Below, piece after piece: positions 18,740-28,614 of a stretch of 64,000 bases of DNA. The first letter of the stretch is position 1. Each line of letters begins with the position of its first letter. The notes below the pieces were generated by a model, which saw nothing but the letters and a program-made list of their open reading frames with translations, searched no databases and was not told where the DNA came from. A program made the translations under genes and the position numbers. The stretch covers positions 186,001 to 250,000 of the forward strand of contig JADJWI010000008.1 in assembly GCA_016716435.1 (NCBI GenBank). Direction: 5' to 3'. The stretch comes from Acidobacteriota bacterium (lineage in GTDB: Bacteria > Acidobacteriota > Blastocatellia > Pyrinomonadales > Pyrinomonadaceae).

Positions 18740-19564
18740 ATGGATCAACGGTTCTTTTCGGATGTATAGCTTTCAAGATCGCTTGAGCGGACGGAGGCTC
18801 GGGCGAATTCCGACTTCGCTGAAACACGCGCCCGCCTTCATCGTGAGGGCGGTGCCGCGTGGATCGAGGTCGGTGGCGCCCATGCGATGTTTGATGGTGC
18901 TGAGTCGCCGCTGACGCAGACGTTCGGCCTCGGGAGTCTTCAGGAAGCGAAGGATGAGTATCTCAATGAGCCCGAAGCTTCCTTTAATGAGCGCGAGTCT
19001 CCGGTCTTTTACGACGTGAGTCCCATGGCGGATCCTTCGATCCTTACACTGCCTCGCGAACGGGCTTATCGGCCGATCGAGTTGACCTCGGTTCTTTATA
19101 GAGAGCTCAGCAGAGAGATCCCCGAGGGAGGAAGCCGGGACCCGGAGCTCACGACACGGGTGGTCGCCGACGACGAGGCCGACCTCTGGGCTCATACGTC
19201 TGCCGCCGGCTGGGCGACCGAAGACGAAGGACTGGCGGATTTCATGTTCAACTTTGGCCGCGTCAGTGCGAGATGCGATGGAGCGTTCCCATATTTGGCG
19301 GAACTCGCGGGCCGTCCCATCGCGACCGGAATGCTATTCATTTGTGGCGAAATGTGCATCCTAGCCGGTGCAAGCACCATCCCCGAAGGCCGCAACCGCG
19401 GGGAGCAGAACGTGCTTCTCAATGATCGTCTCCGGTTCGCTGCGGAACGCGGATGCAAACTGGCAATGATCGGAGCAGCTTTAGGTAGTCAATCGCAAAA
19501 GAACGCTCAGAAGAATGGATTTCAGATCGCCTGCACGCTCATCAAATGGCAGCTTTTTGACTGA
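18740..19564 (+). pseudogene. GNAT acetyltransferase paralogue with in-frame TAG near its start
   Basis: Read from ATG at 18740, the sequence aligns codon for codon with the N-terminus of the 8.4-kb acetyltransferase (FSDV-stop-LSRSLERTEAR against FVDRSFSRKLERTEAR). TAG at 18767-18769 takes the place of a serine codon. The remaining frame is open and conserved to the end (IATGMLFICGEMCILAGAST). The next in-frame ATG is at 18887, which would lose about 40 conserved residues. It is therefore either a recent nonsense pseudogene or a shortened protein. A GTG or TTG rescue start was not seen between the stop and 18887. Confidence 0.75.
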
Positions 19565-19593
19565 TTTGGGCTATACTAGCGGCGTTTAACCCT

Positions 19594-19770
19594 ATGAAAC
19601 GCTGTCCTCAATGTAGAAGAGATTATTACGACGACAGTTTGCGGTACTGTCTCGATGACGGAAATGCGCTTCTCGAGGCCGTCGTCGGCGAGGCCTCATT
19701 CGAGAGCATTATCCGGCGAGTCGACCCACGATTTAAGTAATTGATCAGGAAAGTCGGGTTTCCTGGTTAA
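19594..19770 (+). pseudogene. Head-to-tail deletion relic of a zinc-ribbon/TPR sensor gene
   Basis: The frame opens with MKRCPQCRRDYYDDSLRYCL and DDGNALLE, the head found on the five zinc-ribbon sensors. Within about 15 codons it reaches DPRFK-stop-LIRKVGFPG-stop, the last residues of the same family (intact form DDPRFKELVRRVGIPE). The whole middle (linker, membrane segment, TolB-like and TPR parts, more than 500 codons) is missing, and one tail codon has become TAA at 19738. A 48-residue peptide could still be made. It lies just before the third kinase gene. Confidence 0.8.
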
Positions 19771-19779
19771 AAACTAAAG

Positions 19780-22602
19780 ATGGAAACTGGAACAATAATC
19801 AATCAATACAAGATCATTTCAGCCATCGGTAAAGGCGGAATGGGTGAGGTATATCAAGCGCAGGATTCAAAACTCGGACGCAAGGTTGCGCTTAAGATCC
19901 TGCCGTCCGAGTTCGCCGAGGACAAAGCTCGAATGAGCAGATTTGTACAGGAGGCCCAAGCCGCGGCTGCACTGAACCATCCTCACATTGCTCACGTTTA
20001 TGAAATTGGCGAAGCGAACAATATTCACTATATCGCAATGGAGTTTGTCGATGGGATTACCCTGCGCGATGCAATGCACAAAAATAAGACCGACCTGAAA
20101 CGCCTTTTGAAATACCTCGCGCAGTCTGCCGAGGGTTTGGCAAAGGCACATGCCGCGGGCATCGTGCATCGCGACCTGAAGCCGGAAAACATCATGGTCT
20201 CGCGCGATGGATATGCAAAGATACTCGATTTTGGGCTGGCCAAGCTGGTTGAATCGACGGAGTTTAAGCCGCTCGCCGAAACGCCGGAAACCGAAGCCGC
20301 CACCGCCATCATCAATCAGCATTCAGAGCCGGGTATGATAATGGGCACCGTCGGCTATATGTCGCCTGAGCAGGCTGAGGGAAGAATCAGGGAGATAGAC
20401 AACCGCTCGGACATTTTCTCTTTCGGCTGCATTATTTTTGAGGCCGTAGCAGGAGAGCAGCCATTTAAGGGCGATTCGGTTGTTAAGTCCCTGCACAAGA
20501 TCATCTATGAACCCGCTCCGCCGATAAAGGATTTTACCCCGACGGCACCCAGCGACCTACAACGCATCGTGCGCCGCTGCCTGGCTAAGGACCCTGAAGA
20601 ACGCTATCAGTCGATCAAGGATGTGGCCATCGAATTAAAAGAAGTCAGGCGCGAAATGGAAGGGGGAGCCGAGCTTGATGCCACCGCCGCGCCAAATCGC
20701 AGCGAAACACTTTTGATGCATGCTACGGCCGGTGCGGACAGCCAGCCAACCCGGATAGTCAGCACACAACTGCCTGCGGCACCGACACAAATATCCAGTG
20801 CGGAATATCTGATCTCCGGGATCAGGCAGAACAGGAAGATGGCGTTTCTTGCGCTGGGTGTGGTTGGGCTGATCGGCGTTGCCGCAGCTTTTGGGCTTTA
20901 TCGTATGATGAGCGGAACCAATACAACTACCGGGCCGCTATTTGAGAGAACAAAGATCACCAAACTTACAAATAATGGGCGGGTCATCCATACGGCGATC
21001 TCGCCGGACGGCAAATATATCGCCCACATCAAGAGCGATGCCGGAAAGCAGACCCTGCTGGTCAGACAGGCCAGCGCAAATAACGACATTGTCGCAGTAC
21101 CCGAAGGGCCGGCTGAATATTGGGGTATCACTTTTACCCCGGACAGCAACGATCTTTTCTATATAACGCGTGAGCTAAACCAGGCCAGCGTCCTTTACCG
21201 GATACCGGCATTGGGCGGCACTCCGCAAAAACTGATGGAGCGTTTAGACAGCCCCGTCTCTTTTTCGCCTGACGGCAAACAAATTGCCTTTGTGCGCGGA
21301 GAGTTTCCTGAAAAGAATGAGAGCGTACTGATGGTGGCAAACTCGGATGGCACCGGGGAAAAGGTATTGGCCTCGCGCAAATTGCCGGAACGATTCTATC
21401 CAATATATTTTACAGGCCCATCATGGTCACCCGATGGAAAAACCATTGCCGTATCACTTGGCGGGTTTGAGAGCGGAAGCAAATTTAAGGTCCTCGGCGT
21501 AAATGTTAGCGACGGTAAAGAACGCGATCTCACAAGGGAAAGCTGGGAATACATTGGAAACGTTGCGTGGCTAAAGGACGGCCAGAACATGTTGATGATC
21601 GCTCGCGAAGAGGGATCTGCTTATAGACAGGTGTGGCAAATTTCACTTACGGGCGGCATACCGCGACAGATCACCAGTAGTTTTGCGGAGCATCGCAGCC
21701 TGAGTCTCACGAGTGATTCAACCCGCTTTGTAACGGCGCTGCTCGACCGTATGGCAAGCGTATGGGTCGCACCGGTTTCGAACATCGACCAGGCACAACA
21801 GATATCAACCGCGGCCTCGGGAGGCATCATCGACACAAGCTGGACGCCGGACGGCAGGCTGGTCTATTCACCTGATATAAGGGGAGGAAAAGCTGACATG
21901 GGCATCATGAATGCCGACGGCAGCCAGCAAAAGCCATTGATATCAAATGCGGGTCTCAACATATTTCCGGAGGTTTCGGCAAGCGGAAAGTATGTAGTCT
22001 ATGGTTCGACACAAAGTGGAGCATACAGGATCTGGATCGCCGCGATTGACGGCAGCAACCCTAAACAACTTACGGATCGCGGTAGAGATGACCACCCCGA
22101 TATTACCCCGGATGAACAGTGGGTGGTCTATGCTTCTTTTGGACCGGAAACGCGGGGGCTGTGGAAAGTTTCGGTCGATGGCGGCGCCCCGATCCGCCTA
22201 ACGGAGGGCTATTATAACAAGCCTGTCGTTTCGCCCGACGGCAAGTCAATTGCCGCACTTTTTCTGGAGTCTGCCAGCTCACCCGATGCGCGGCCCGATA
22301 AGATCGCTATTCTCCCGATCGACGGCGGGGTGCCGCTTAAGACTTTCAGTATTCAGGATAGTCCCACGGCCGGAACCTTTGTCAGATGGTCACGAGACGG
22401 AAGATCGATCGTTTACAATCAGGTAAAAGACAACATTGCAAACCTCTGGAGCCAACCGATAGCAGGCGGGACGCCACGGCAGATCTCCAACTTTAAAGAG
22501 GGCTTTATCTACTCGTTCTCATTTTCGACTGACGGCAAGCAGATCGCCATTGCACGCGGAAACTATACTCGCGACGCAATTATGGTGACCAGCGGGGATT
22601 AA
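19780..22602 (+). CDS. Receptor Ser/Thr protein kinase with TolB-type beta-propeller sensor
   Basis: The protein has 940 residues. It has an intact kinase domain (GKGGMGEVY, K39, HRD D132, DFG D150), a membrane segment at about 354-376 and an extracytoplasmic beta-propeller with PD40 repeats (ISPDGKYIAHIKS, FSPDGKQIAFVR, WSPDGKTIAVSL). The architecture matches the 15.3-kb kinase, but the two are diverged rather than recent copies. It begins nine bases after the stop of the deletion relic and ends 20 bases before the first intact zinc-ribbon sensor, suggesting co-transcription with it. Confidence 0.9.
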   Translation: METGTIINQYKIISAIGKGGMGEVYQAQDSKLGRKVALKILPSEFAEDKARMSRFVQEAQAAAALNHPHIAHVYEIGEANNIHYIAMEFVDGITLRDAMHKNKTDLKRLLKYLAQSAEGLAKAHAAGIVHRDLKPENIMVSRDGYAKILDFGLAKLVESTEFKPLAETPETEAATAIINQHSEPGMIMGTVGYMSPEQAEGRIREIDNRSDIFSFGCIIFEAVAGEQPFKGDSVVKSLHKIIYEPAPPIKDFTPTAPSDLQRIVRRCLAKDPEERYQSIKDVAIELKEVRREMEGGAELDATAAPNRSETLLMHATAGADSQPTRIVSTQLPAAPTQISSAEYLISGIRQNRKMAFLALGVVGLIGVAAAFGLYRMMSGTNTTTGPLFERTKITKLTNNGRVIHTAISPDGKYIAHIKSDAGKQTLLVRQASANNDIVAVPEGPAEYWGITFTPDSNDLFYITRELNQASVLYRIPALGGTPQKLMERLDSPVSFSPDGKQIAFVRGEFPEKNESVLMVANSDGTGEKVLASRKLPERFYPIYFTGPSWSPDGKTIAVSLGGFESGSKFKVLGVNVSDGKERDLTRESWEYIGNVAWLKDGQNMLMIAREEGSAYRQVWQISLTGGIPRQITSSFAEHRSLSLTSDSTRFVTALLDRMASVWVAPVSNIDQAQQISTAASGGIIDTSWTPDGRLVYSPDIRGGKADMGIMNADGSQQKPLISNAGLNIFPEVSASGKYVVYGSTQSGAYRIWIAAIDGSNPKQLTDRGRDDHPDITPDEQWVVYASFGPETRGLWKVSVDGGAPIRLTEGYYNKPVVSPDGKSIAALFLESASSPDARPDKIAILPIDGGVPLKTFSIQDSPTAGTFVRWSRDGRSIVYNQVKDNIANLWSQPIAGGTPRQISNFKEGFIYSFSFSTDGKQIAIARGNYTRDAIMVTSGD

Positions 22603-22622
22603 CGATCCGCTCTTGAAAAATT

Positions 22623-24428
22623 ATGAAACGATGCCCTGAATGCAGACGGGATTACTACGACGATACGCTGCTGTATTGTCTGGATGACGGCAATGCGCTG
22701 CTCGAGGGCCCGGCGAGCGGCTCCGTGTCAGAACCGGGAGCGATAGCGACCGGGTTGCCAGATGACGAACCGCAAACCGCGATCTTGCATTCGACGAATG
22801 CGACTGGCGAGGCTCCGACCCGTGCGCAGGTTCATACTACGGAACAGACCGCCATTTTAAACACGGGAGCGGAAGCGGAGCCTCGGGAGTCTTTGGGTCG
22901 GCTTTCGGAAAGGCCGAGCCTTTCCGCTCACCGGGCGGCCAAGCCGCTGATTGCCACGGTGGTTGCTATTGCTGTTTTGGTCGGCGGTTTCTTTGGTTAT
23001 CGATACATCACGCCGGCAAACCAGATCGAATCGATCGCCGTGATGCCGTTTGTTAATGAGAGCGGGAATGCGGACGTCGAGTATTTGTCCGATGGAATGA
23101 CGGAAACGCTAATCAGCAGTTTGTCGAACATTCCTAATTTGTCGGTAAAGGCACGAAGCACGGTTTTTTATTACAAAGGCAAGGAGACTTCGCCGAAGAA
23201 GATCGGGGAAGAGTTAAAGGTGCAAGCCGTTTTGTTAGGCCGAGTTTCACAACGCGGTGATGATCTGAAATTGAGTCTGGAACTCGTCAACACCGATACT
23301 CAGGATGTGATCTGGAGCGAGCAATACAATCGCAAACAATCCGACCTGGTTTCATTGCAGAGCGAAATCGCGAGAACCGTTTCGGATAAACTTCGTTCGA
23401 AACTAACCGCGACCGAACAGGAGCGGGTAAGCAAGACCAACACGACCAGTTCCGAAGCACAGCAGCTCTACCTAAAAGGGCGTTTTCATTGGAACAAACG
23501 AAAGACTGAGGACTTTCAAAAAGCCAGAGAGTATTTCCTGCAAGCGATCGCTGCTGACCCGAACTATGCACTCGCCCACACGGGACTCGCCGATACATTG
23601 GCTTTGATGCCGTATTACGGCAATTTCAGACCGAGTGAATACATGCCGTTGGCAAAGCAGGCGGCACAAAAAGCCCTCGAAATTGACCCAGATCTGGCGG
23701 AGGCACACGCTTCGCTCGGTCAGATACTGACCAACTATGATTATGATCTCAAAGGTGCTGAGAGAGAGCTGAAGAGAGTGATCGAACTCAACCCAAAGTA
23801 TCCGTCAGCTTATCAGTGGCTTGCAGAGGTCTATCATTTTTCGGGAAATGGCGACCAAGCGCTATCGGAGATAAATAAAGCTATTGAGCTTGACCCGTTG
23901 TCGATGGTCATAAATAACCAAAAAGGTAGAGTGATTGAACTTGGAGGTAAGCGGGACGAAGCAATTGCTCAGTTTAAGAAAACCATTGAGTTGTTTCCGG
24001 ACGCAGCGAGTCCTCGCAATAACCTCGCCGACGTTTATGAAGCCAACGGCATGTATTCTGAGGCCGTTGAGCAACGCCTTATCCAGGTCAAACTCCTCTT
24101 TGGCCTCACTCCAGAAAACATTAAAGACCTCCAACTAGCTTTTGAAAAAGACGGTTATAAGGGCTTTGTGCAAAAGCAAATAGACATTCAACTGGACAGT
24201 CAGAGATCAAGCGTGGAAAAAGACAAAAATGCCTATCTGCCAGCCTTTCGAATTGCGGAAACCTATGCCCGTCGTCAGGACAAAGATAAAGCGCTTGAAT
24301 ACCTGAACAAAGCGTATGATCAACGCGAACCGCAGATCGCAGAACTCAAAATTCGATTACCATTTACTTTCCTGCGAGACGACCCGCGATTTAAGGAATT
24401 GGTCAGACGAGTCGGGATCCCGGAGTAG
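22623..24428 (+). CDS. Zinc-ribbon/TM/TolB-like/TPR sensor protein (copy 1)
   Basis: The 601-residue protein has an N-terminal mini zinc ribbon with C4, C7 and C19 followed by LDDG. A low-complexity linker with repeated QTAIL and TRAQVHTTEQ motifs follows, then a membrane segment at about 107-129, a TolB-like domain (IAVMPFVNESGNADVEYLSD) and TPRs ending DDPRFKELVRRVGIPE. No kinase or other catalytic motif is present. The sensor half is very like that of the 12.4-kb kinase, including the LYLKGRFHWNKR motif at the start of the TPR region. It probably senses outside and signals through its cytoplasmic head; the partner is unknown. Confidence 0.85.
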   Translation: MKRCPECRRDYYDDTLLYCLDDGNALLEGPASGSVSEPGAIATGLPDDEPQTAILHSTNATGEAPTRAQVHTTEQTAILNTGAEAEPRESLGRLSERPSLSAHRAAKPLIATVVAIAVLVGGFFGYRYITPANQIESIAVMPFVNESGNADVEYLSDGMTETLISSLSNIPNLSVKARSTVFYYKGKETSPKKIGEELKVQAVLLGRVSQRGDDLKLSLELVNTDTQDVIWSEQYNRKQSDLVSLQSEIARTVSDKLRSKLTATEQERVSKTNTTSSEAQQLYLKGRFHWNKRKTEDFQKAREYFLQAIAADPNYALAHTGLADTLALMPYYGNFRPSEYMPLAKQAAQKALEIDPDLAEAHASLGQILTNYDYDLKGAERELKRVIELNPKYPSAYQWLAEVYHFSGNGDQALSEINKAIELDPLSMVINNQKGRVIELGGKRDEAIAQFKKTIELFPDAASPRNNLADVYEANGMYSEAVEQRLIQVKLLFGLTPENIKDLQLAFEKDGYKGFVQKQIDIQLDSQRSSVEKDKNAYLPAFRIAETYARRQDKDKALEYLNKAYDQREPQIAELKIRLPFTFLRDDPRFKELVRRVGIPE

Positions 24429-24434
24429 AAATCT

Positions 24435-24479
24435 ATGAAACGTTGCCCTGTCAGCGTGGGAGATCGAGTTTATGAGTGA
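24435..24479 (+). pseudogene. Truncated zinc-ribbon head (five conserved codons)
   Basis: ATGAAACGTTGCCCT (MKRCP) begins six bases after the previous sensor gene, exactly as in the intact tandem copies. The similarity then stops and the frame ends after 14 codons. The following unrelated membrane-protein gene begins inside it. It marks a recombination or deletion junction at the conserved head. Confidence 0.6.
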
Positions 24480-25065
24480 AGACGAATATTCAGTATCTGA
24501 CCGCCTATGGGCGCAGATCGTTGGGGACAGGTTCGATTTTCTTGTTCCGGTGTGGATCGCACGGCGGCCGGATTACTTGATCATCATGGACTACAGGCCG
24601 ACGGTGTTAGGGTTCTTCGCGGCTGTCGGTTTTGTGGTGTTAACAGTTTTGTTTTTACTTTTTTTGTTTGTATGGGAAATGCCCGATTCGTATGGGTTGT
24701 GGTTCACGGGGATACCAGCTCTTGCGTGTTTAGCCATCTCGCTAAAAGGCTCGATCCGCGAAGCGTATTATTTTGACAAAACGAAAGACACCTACGCTTT
24801 CGTCCGCCAGTTCATCTACCGCCGCGAAGTGATCGAGGGCAGCCTGAGCCAGTTCACCGGAGCCTACGTGAAGACGGAAACGAGTTACAACAGCGAATCG
24901 AATGGTACCAGCTACTCGTATTTCGTCGTCCTGCAGCAAGAGGGAATGTTCCTAACCGGCGTCAGCGAACAGACCCTCCGCGAAGAGGCCCCGATGTTCA
25001 ACACCCACGACCGCGAAGCCCGCATCGCCAACGCGATCTCGGGATTTCTTTCTTCGAAAGGGTGA
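24472..25065 (+). CDS. Hypothetical membrane protein with two N-terminal TM segments
   Basis: The protein has 197 residues. Two membrane segments lie at about residues 43-68 and 74-90, followed by a soluble domain of about 100 residues (YYFDKTKDTYAFVRQFIYRR, TSYSYFVVLQQEGMFLTG) that may fold as a PH-like beta-barrel facing the cytoplasm. I do not recognise the family. GGAG about nine bases before the ATG supports the start. It overlaps the broken zinc-ribbon head and interrupts the run of sensor genes, so it may have entered together with the break. Confidence 0.65.
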   Translation: MSEDEYSVSDRLWAQIVGDRFDFLVPVWIARRPDYLIIMDYRPTVLGFFAAVGFVVLTVLFLLFLFVWEMPDSYGLWFTGIPALACLAISLKGSIREAYYFDKTKDTYAFVRQFIYRREVIEGSLSQFTGAYVKTETSYNSESNGTSYSYFVVLQQEGMFLTGVSEQTLREEAPMFNTHDREARIANAISGFLSSKG

Positions 25066-25137
25066 GTAAAATAGACGATGCCAATGACAGGAACGCGTCG
25101 ATAGTAAGTGCAGTTAGGAACTCCGCCTTAGAAATTT

Positions 25138-26862
25138 ATGAAACGATGCCCGCAATGCAGCCGTGAATACGATCTCACGATGAGCTTCTGCCTCGATGAC
25201 GGTAGCGAGTTGCTCTATGGCCCAGGAGCTGGTTCGGCATCGATTGACGAACCCGCGACGGCAATATTGCATTCGACGGCCGCACCCAGCGATGAACCGA
25301 CCCGCGCACAGATCCATACAACAGAGCAAACGGCCGTTCTGCCGACTGGAGCTATTGGTAATTCTTCTAAACCTCACGGATTTGATAAACGGCTGATCGC
25401 AGCCCCATTGCTGGCGGTGTTGATCGCAGTTGCCGGATATTTCGGTTATCGATATTTGGGGCCGTTCGGTGCGAACCAAATAAACTCTATCGCCGTGATG
25501 CCGTTTGTTAATGAGAGTGGAAATGCGGACGTCGAATATCTGTCGGACGGAATGACCGAGACTTTGATCGGGAGTTTGTCCAAACTGCCAAATTTGAACG
25601 TGAAGCCCAGCTCATCTGTCTTTCGCTACAAAGGACAGAAAACTGACGCGAAAACTATTGGACAGGAATTGAATGTGCAAGCGGTATTGAATGGCCGGAT
25701 CGTTCAACGCGGGGACGAATTGACGCTGAGTCTGGAACTCGTCGATGTTCGGAAAGACGCGGTGCTTTGGAGCGAGCGATATGTACGAAAACAGTCGGAA
25801 CTCGTTTCACTCCAGAGCGAGATCGCCAAAGATGTTTCAAGCCGTCTAAAAACAAGGCTAACGGGTGCTGAAGAAGAAAAAATCGCGAAAAGCTACACCG
25901 CTGATGCGGAGGCTTACAGAGCTTATCTTCAGGGACGTTATTACTGGAATAAAAGGGATGGAGTGAACCTCAGGAAAGCGATCGAGCAGTTCAAAGCAGC
26001 CATTGACAAAGACCCGAAATATGCGCTCGCTTACGTCGGTCTCGCCGATTCCTATGCAGTATTCCAGTGGTGGGATAGCGACTTTCCGGCTGATTCCTTG
26101 TCAAAAGCAAGGCAATTCGCAAATCGAGCAATTGAGATCGATGATTCGCTTGGAGAAGCTCACGCATCGCTCGCATACGTGAATCTATACTCGTGGAATT
26201 GGGCTGAAGCCGAGAAGGAATTCCGGCGGGCGATCGAATTGAGCCCGGACTATGCGAATGCGCGCAGATGGTTCTACGAATACCTGATAACGCAGGGAAG
26301 AGTCGATGAAGCAACGAAGACGCTAAGGAAATCGTACGAGCTTGAGCCATTGTCAGTGATCGTCAATTACAACCTTGCAAATCATTACTGCGAGGACAAA
26401 CTTGATCCTAAGTCTGCGCTTGAGTTTGCCAAGAGGGTTGCGGATCTAGATCCCAATTTCCCTGGGGCACCTAATTTAATGGCGTGTGTGTATCTGCAAC
26501 AAGGACGCGGTGCCGATGCCTTGGCTGAAGCGAAAAAGGCGGTCGAATTATCGAATGGAAAGATCCGTAGATTCGTCTCTTATCTTGGAGTTGCCTATGC
26601 AAAAAACGGGCAGGCGGAAAATGCAAAGGCGATAATCAAAGAACTGGAAGATGCCTATCCAGAAAAGACAGTTGGGGTCCAGGTCGCCGTAGTATATGCG
26701 GCCCTGGGAAATAAAGACAAGGCGTTTGAATGGATAGAAAAGGATGTAGAAAGCCGCGGCTTTGAATTGGTTTTGCTGATCAGGCGGGAATCGAATTTTG
26801 GTTCACTCAAGAGCGACAAGCGTTACGCGGCAATACTGAAGCGAATGGGGTTGCCGGAATAG
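25138..26862 (+). CDS. Zinc-ribbon/TM/TolB-like/TPR sensor protein (copy 2)
   Basis: The protein has 574 residues. Its head is a divergent version (MKRCPQCSREYDLTMSFCLD) with C4, C7 and C18. A linker with the TRAQIHTTEQTAV motif follows, then a membrane segment at about 86-107, the TolB-like domain (IAVMPFVNESGNADVEYLSD) and TPRs ending YAAILKRMGLPE. The TolB part is close to copy 1, while the TPR part is more diverged, as expected if segments are exchanged. The next copy starts six bases after its stop, with no separate Shine-Dalgarno, suggesting translational coupling. Confidence 0.85.
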   Translation: MKRCPQCSREYDLTMSFCLDDGSELLYGPGAGSASIDEPATAILHSTAAPSDEPTRAQIHTTEQTAVLPTGAIGNSSKPHGFDKRLIAAPLLAVLIAVAGYFGYRYLGPFGANQINSIAVMPFVNESGNADVEYLSDGMTETLIGSLSKLPNLNVKPSSSVFRYKGQKTDAKTIGQELNVQAVLNGRIVQRGDELTLSLELVDVRKDAVLWSERYVRKQSELVSLQSEIAKDVSSRLKTRLTGAEEEKIAKSYTADAEAYRAYLQGRYYWNKRDGVNLRKAIEQFKAAIDKDPKYALAYVGLADSYAVFQWWDSDFPADSLSKARQFANRAIEIDDSLGEAHASLAYVNLYSWNWAEAEKEFRRAIELSPDYANARRWFYEYLITQGRVDEATKTLRKSYELEPLSVIVNYNLANHYCEDKLDPKSALEFAKRVADLDPNFPGAPNLMACVYLQQGRGADALAEAKKAVELSNGKIRRFVSYLGVAYAKNGQAENAKAIIKELEDAYPEKTVGVQVAVVYAALGNKDKAFEWIEKDVESRGFELVLLIRRESNFGSLKSDKRYAAILKRMGLPE

Positions 26863-26868
26863 GATCTT

Positions 26869-28608
26869 ATGAAACGATGCCCTGAATGCAGACGGGATTA
26901 TTACGACGATACGTTGCTGTATTGTCTCGACGATGGAAATGCACTGCTCGAAGGTCCCGCGAGCGGCCGGTCAGAACCTGGAGCGGTAGCGACCGGGTCT
27001 TCTGAGCCCGACGAACCTCAGACCGCGATATTGTCGGCACCACCTTCGGCGGTTAGATTGACGCAGCCGACAGACGAGCCGGATGTCAAAACCGCAATAC
27101 TTCAACCACCCACTACCGCAGGTGGTTCTGACTCACGTCGAGCGGCAAAGCCGTTGGTCGCTTTGGTCGTGGCCGTTCTGGTTCTCGTCGGCGGGTTCTT
27201 TGGCTACCGATATTTCTCAGCGGTCAGTGCCGGCCAGATCGATTCCATCGCGGTTATGCCGTTTGAGAATCGGAGTGATAGTACTGATACCGAATATTTG
27301 TCCGATGGGTTAGCCGATTCGCTGATCTATCGGCTTTCGCAACTGCCGAATCTCAAGGTCAGCCCGACGAGTTCGGTGATGCGATACAAAGGCAAGGGAA
27401 GCGACACATCGCAGATCGCCAAAGAGCTAAATGTCGATGCGGTCATGACCGGAAGGCTTGTTCAGATAGGTGAGAACCTCAGCATCAGCGTCCAGCTTAC
27501 GGATGCGCGGACCGACAAACTTATTTGGGCGGAGCAATACGACCGCAAAATGGCGGATCTGCTTGCGACGCAGCGTGAGATCGCGACGACGATCACTCAA
27601 AAGCTGCAATTGAAGCTCTCAGGCGAAGGTGAACAAAAGCTGACCAAGAAGTACACCGAAAACAATGAGGCGTATCAGCTCTATTTGAGGGGTCAATATC
27701 ACTTAGCGAGACGTTCCAAAGACGACCTTCAGAAGGCTCTCGATTTCTATCAGCAGGCGATAAAGCTCGACCCCAACTTTGCCCTAGCATACGTCGGCAT
27801 TAGCTATACCTACAATACCGGAACGGGGAACAGCTTCTTACCGGTCTCCAACGAAGAAGGTTATTCCAGAGCAAAGAATGCGGCGATAAAGGCCGGCGAG
27901 ATAGACCCGAATCTTGCCGAGGCTCACACTGCGTTGGGTATGTCATTGCGGTCAGAATGGAAATGGGCCGAGGCTGAAAGTGAATTTAAGAAGGCACTCG
28001 AAATGGATCCGAATAATGCGAATACGCACTATTATTACGGTTTGCTGCTTCAGAGCCTCGGACGGACCGGTGACTCGTTACGTGAGATCAAGACGGCGTT
28101 GGAACTCGAGCCAATGTCATTGATAATGCAGGCGAACCTCGCAGGCGCATATCTTTTTGATAGACAGTACGAAAATGCTGTCGAGCAGGCCAAAAGAACT
28201 TTCGATCTCGACCCTAACTTTATCTCGGCCCGATTTTGGCTTGCATATGCTTATTGTTCAAATAAGCAATACGACGAGGCGATCGCGTTGGTCGATGCGG
28301 CGCCGAAGGACGAAACTACTCAGCGCCTATTAGCTCGCTTTCTCGGTTACGCCTACGCGAAAACCGGACGCCGTAAAGAGGCAGAGGCCGTCCTTGCAAA
28401 GTACAGTTCAGACCCGGCATTCCTTGGAGGGAATGCTGCCATTATCTATGGAGCGCTCGGGGATAAAGATAATGCATTTGCCGCACTGGAGAAAAGTATT
28501 GCAGCAAAAGCGGACTTTTCACGAATGAAGGTCGATCCGCTTTTCGACGACCTCCGCGACGACCTGCGATTCAAAGACCTGCTGAATCGGATAGGGTTGC
28601 CGGAATAG
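26869..28608 (+). CDS. Zinc-ribbon/TM/TolB-like/TPR sensor protein (copy 3)
   Basis: The protein has 579 residues. Its head has C4, C7 and C19 and is identical to copy 1 over the first 32 residues. Membrane segment about 95-116; TolB-like domain IAVMPFENRSDSTDTEYLSD; TPR region beginning around YQLYLRGQYHLARR and ending LLNRIGLPE. It sits between copies 2 and 4 with six-base gaps on both sides. The linker here has lost the TRAQIHTTEQ motif and carries two TAIL motifs instead. Role as for the other copies: an extracytoplasmic sensor with a cytoplasmic zinc-binding head, by inference. Confidence 0.85.
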   Translation: MKRCPECRRDYYDDTLLYCLDDGNALLEGPASGRSEPGAVATGSSEPDEPQTAILSAPPSAVRLTQPTDEPDVKTAILQPPTTAGGSDSRRAAKPLVALVVAVLVLVGGFFGYRYFSAVSAGQIDSIAVMPFENRSDSTDTEYLSDGLADSLIYRLSQLPNLKVSPTSSVMRYKGKGSDTSQIAKELNVDAVMTGRLVQIGENLSISVQLTDARTDKLIWAEQYDRKMADLLATQREIATTITQKLQLKLSGEGEQKLTKKYTENNEAYQLYLRGQYHLARRSKDDLQKALDFYQQAIKLDPNFALAYVGISYTYNTGTGNSFLPVSNEEGYSRAKNAAIKAGEIDPNLAEAHTALGMSLRSEWKWAEAESEFKKALEMDPNNANTHYYYGLLLQSLGRTGDSLREIKTALELEPMSLIMQANLAGAYLFDRQYENAVEQAKRTFDLDPNFISARFWLAYAYCSNKQYDEAIALVDAAPKDETTQRLLARFLGYAYAKTGRRKEAEAVLAKYSSDPAFLGGNAAIIYGALGDKDNAFAALEKSIAAKADFSRMKVDPLFDDLRDDLRFKDLLNRIGLPE

Positions 28609-28614
28609 AATTAT

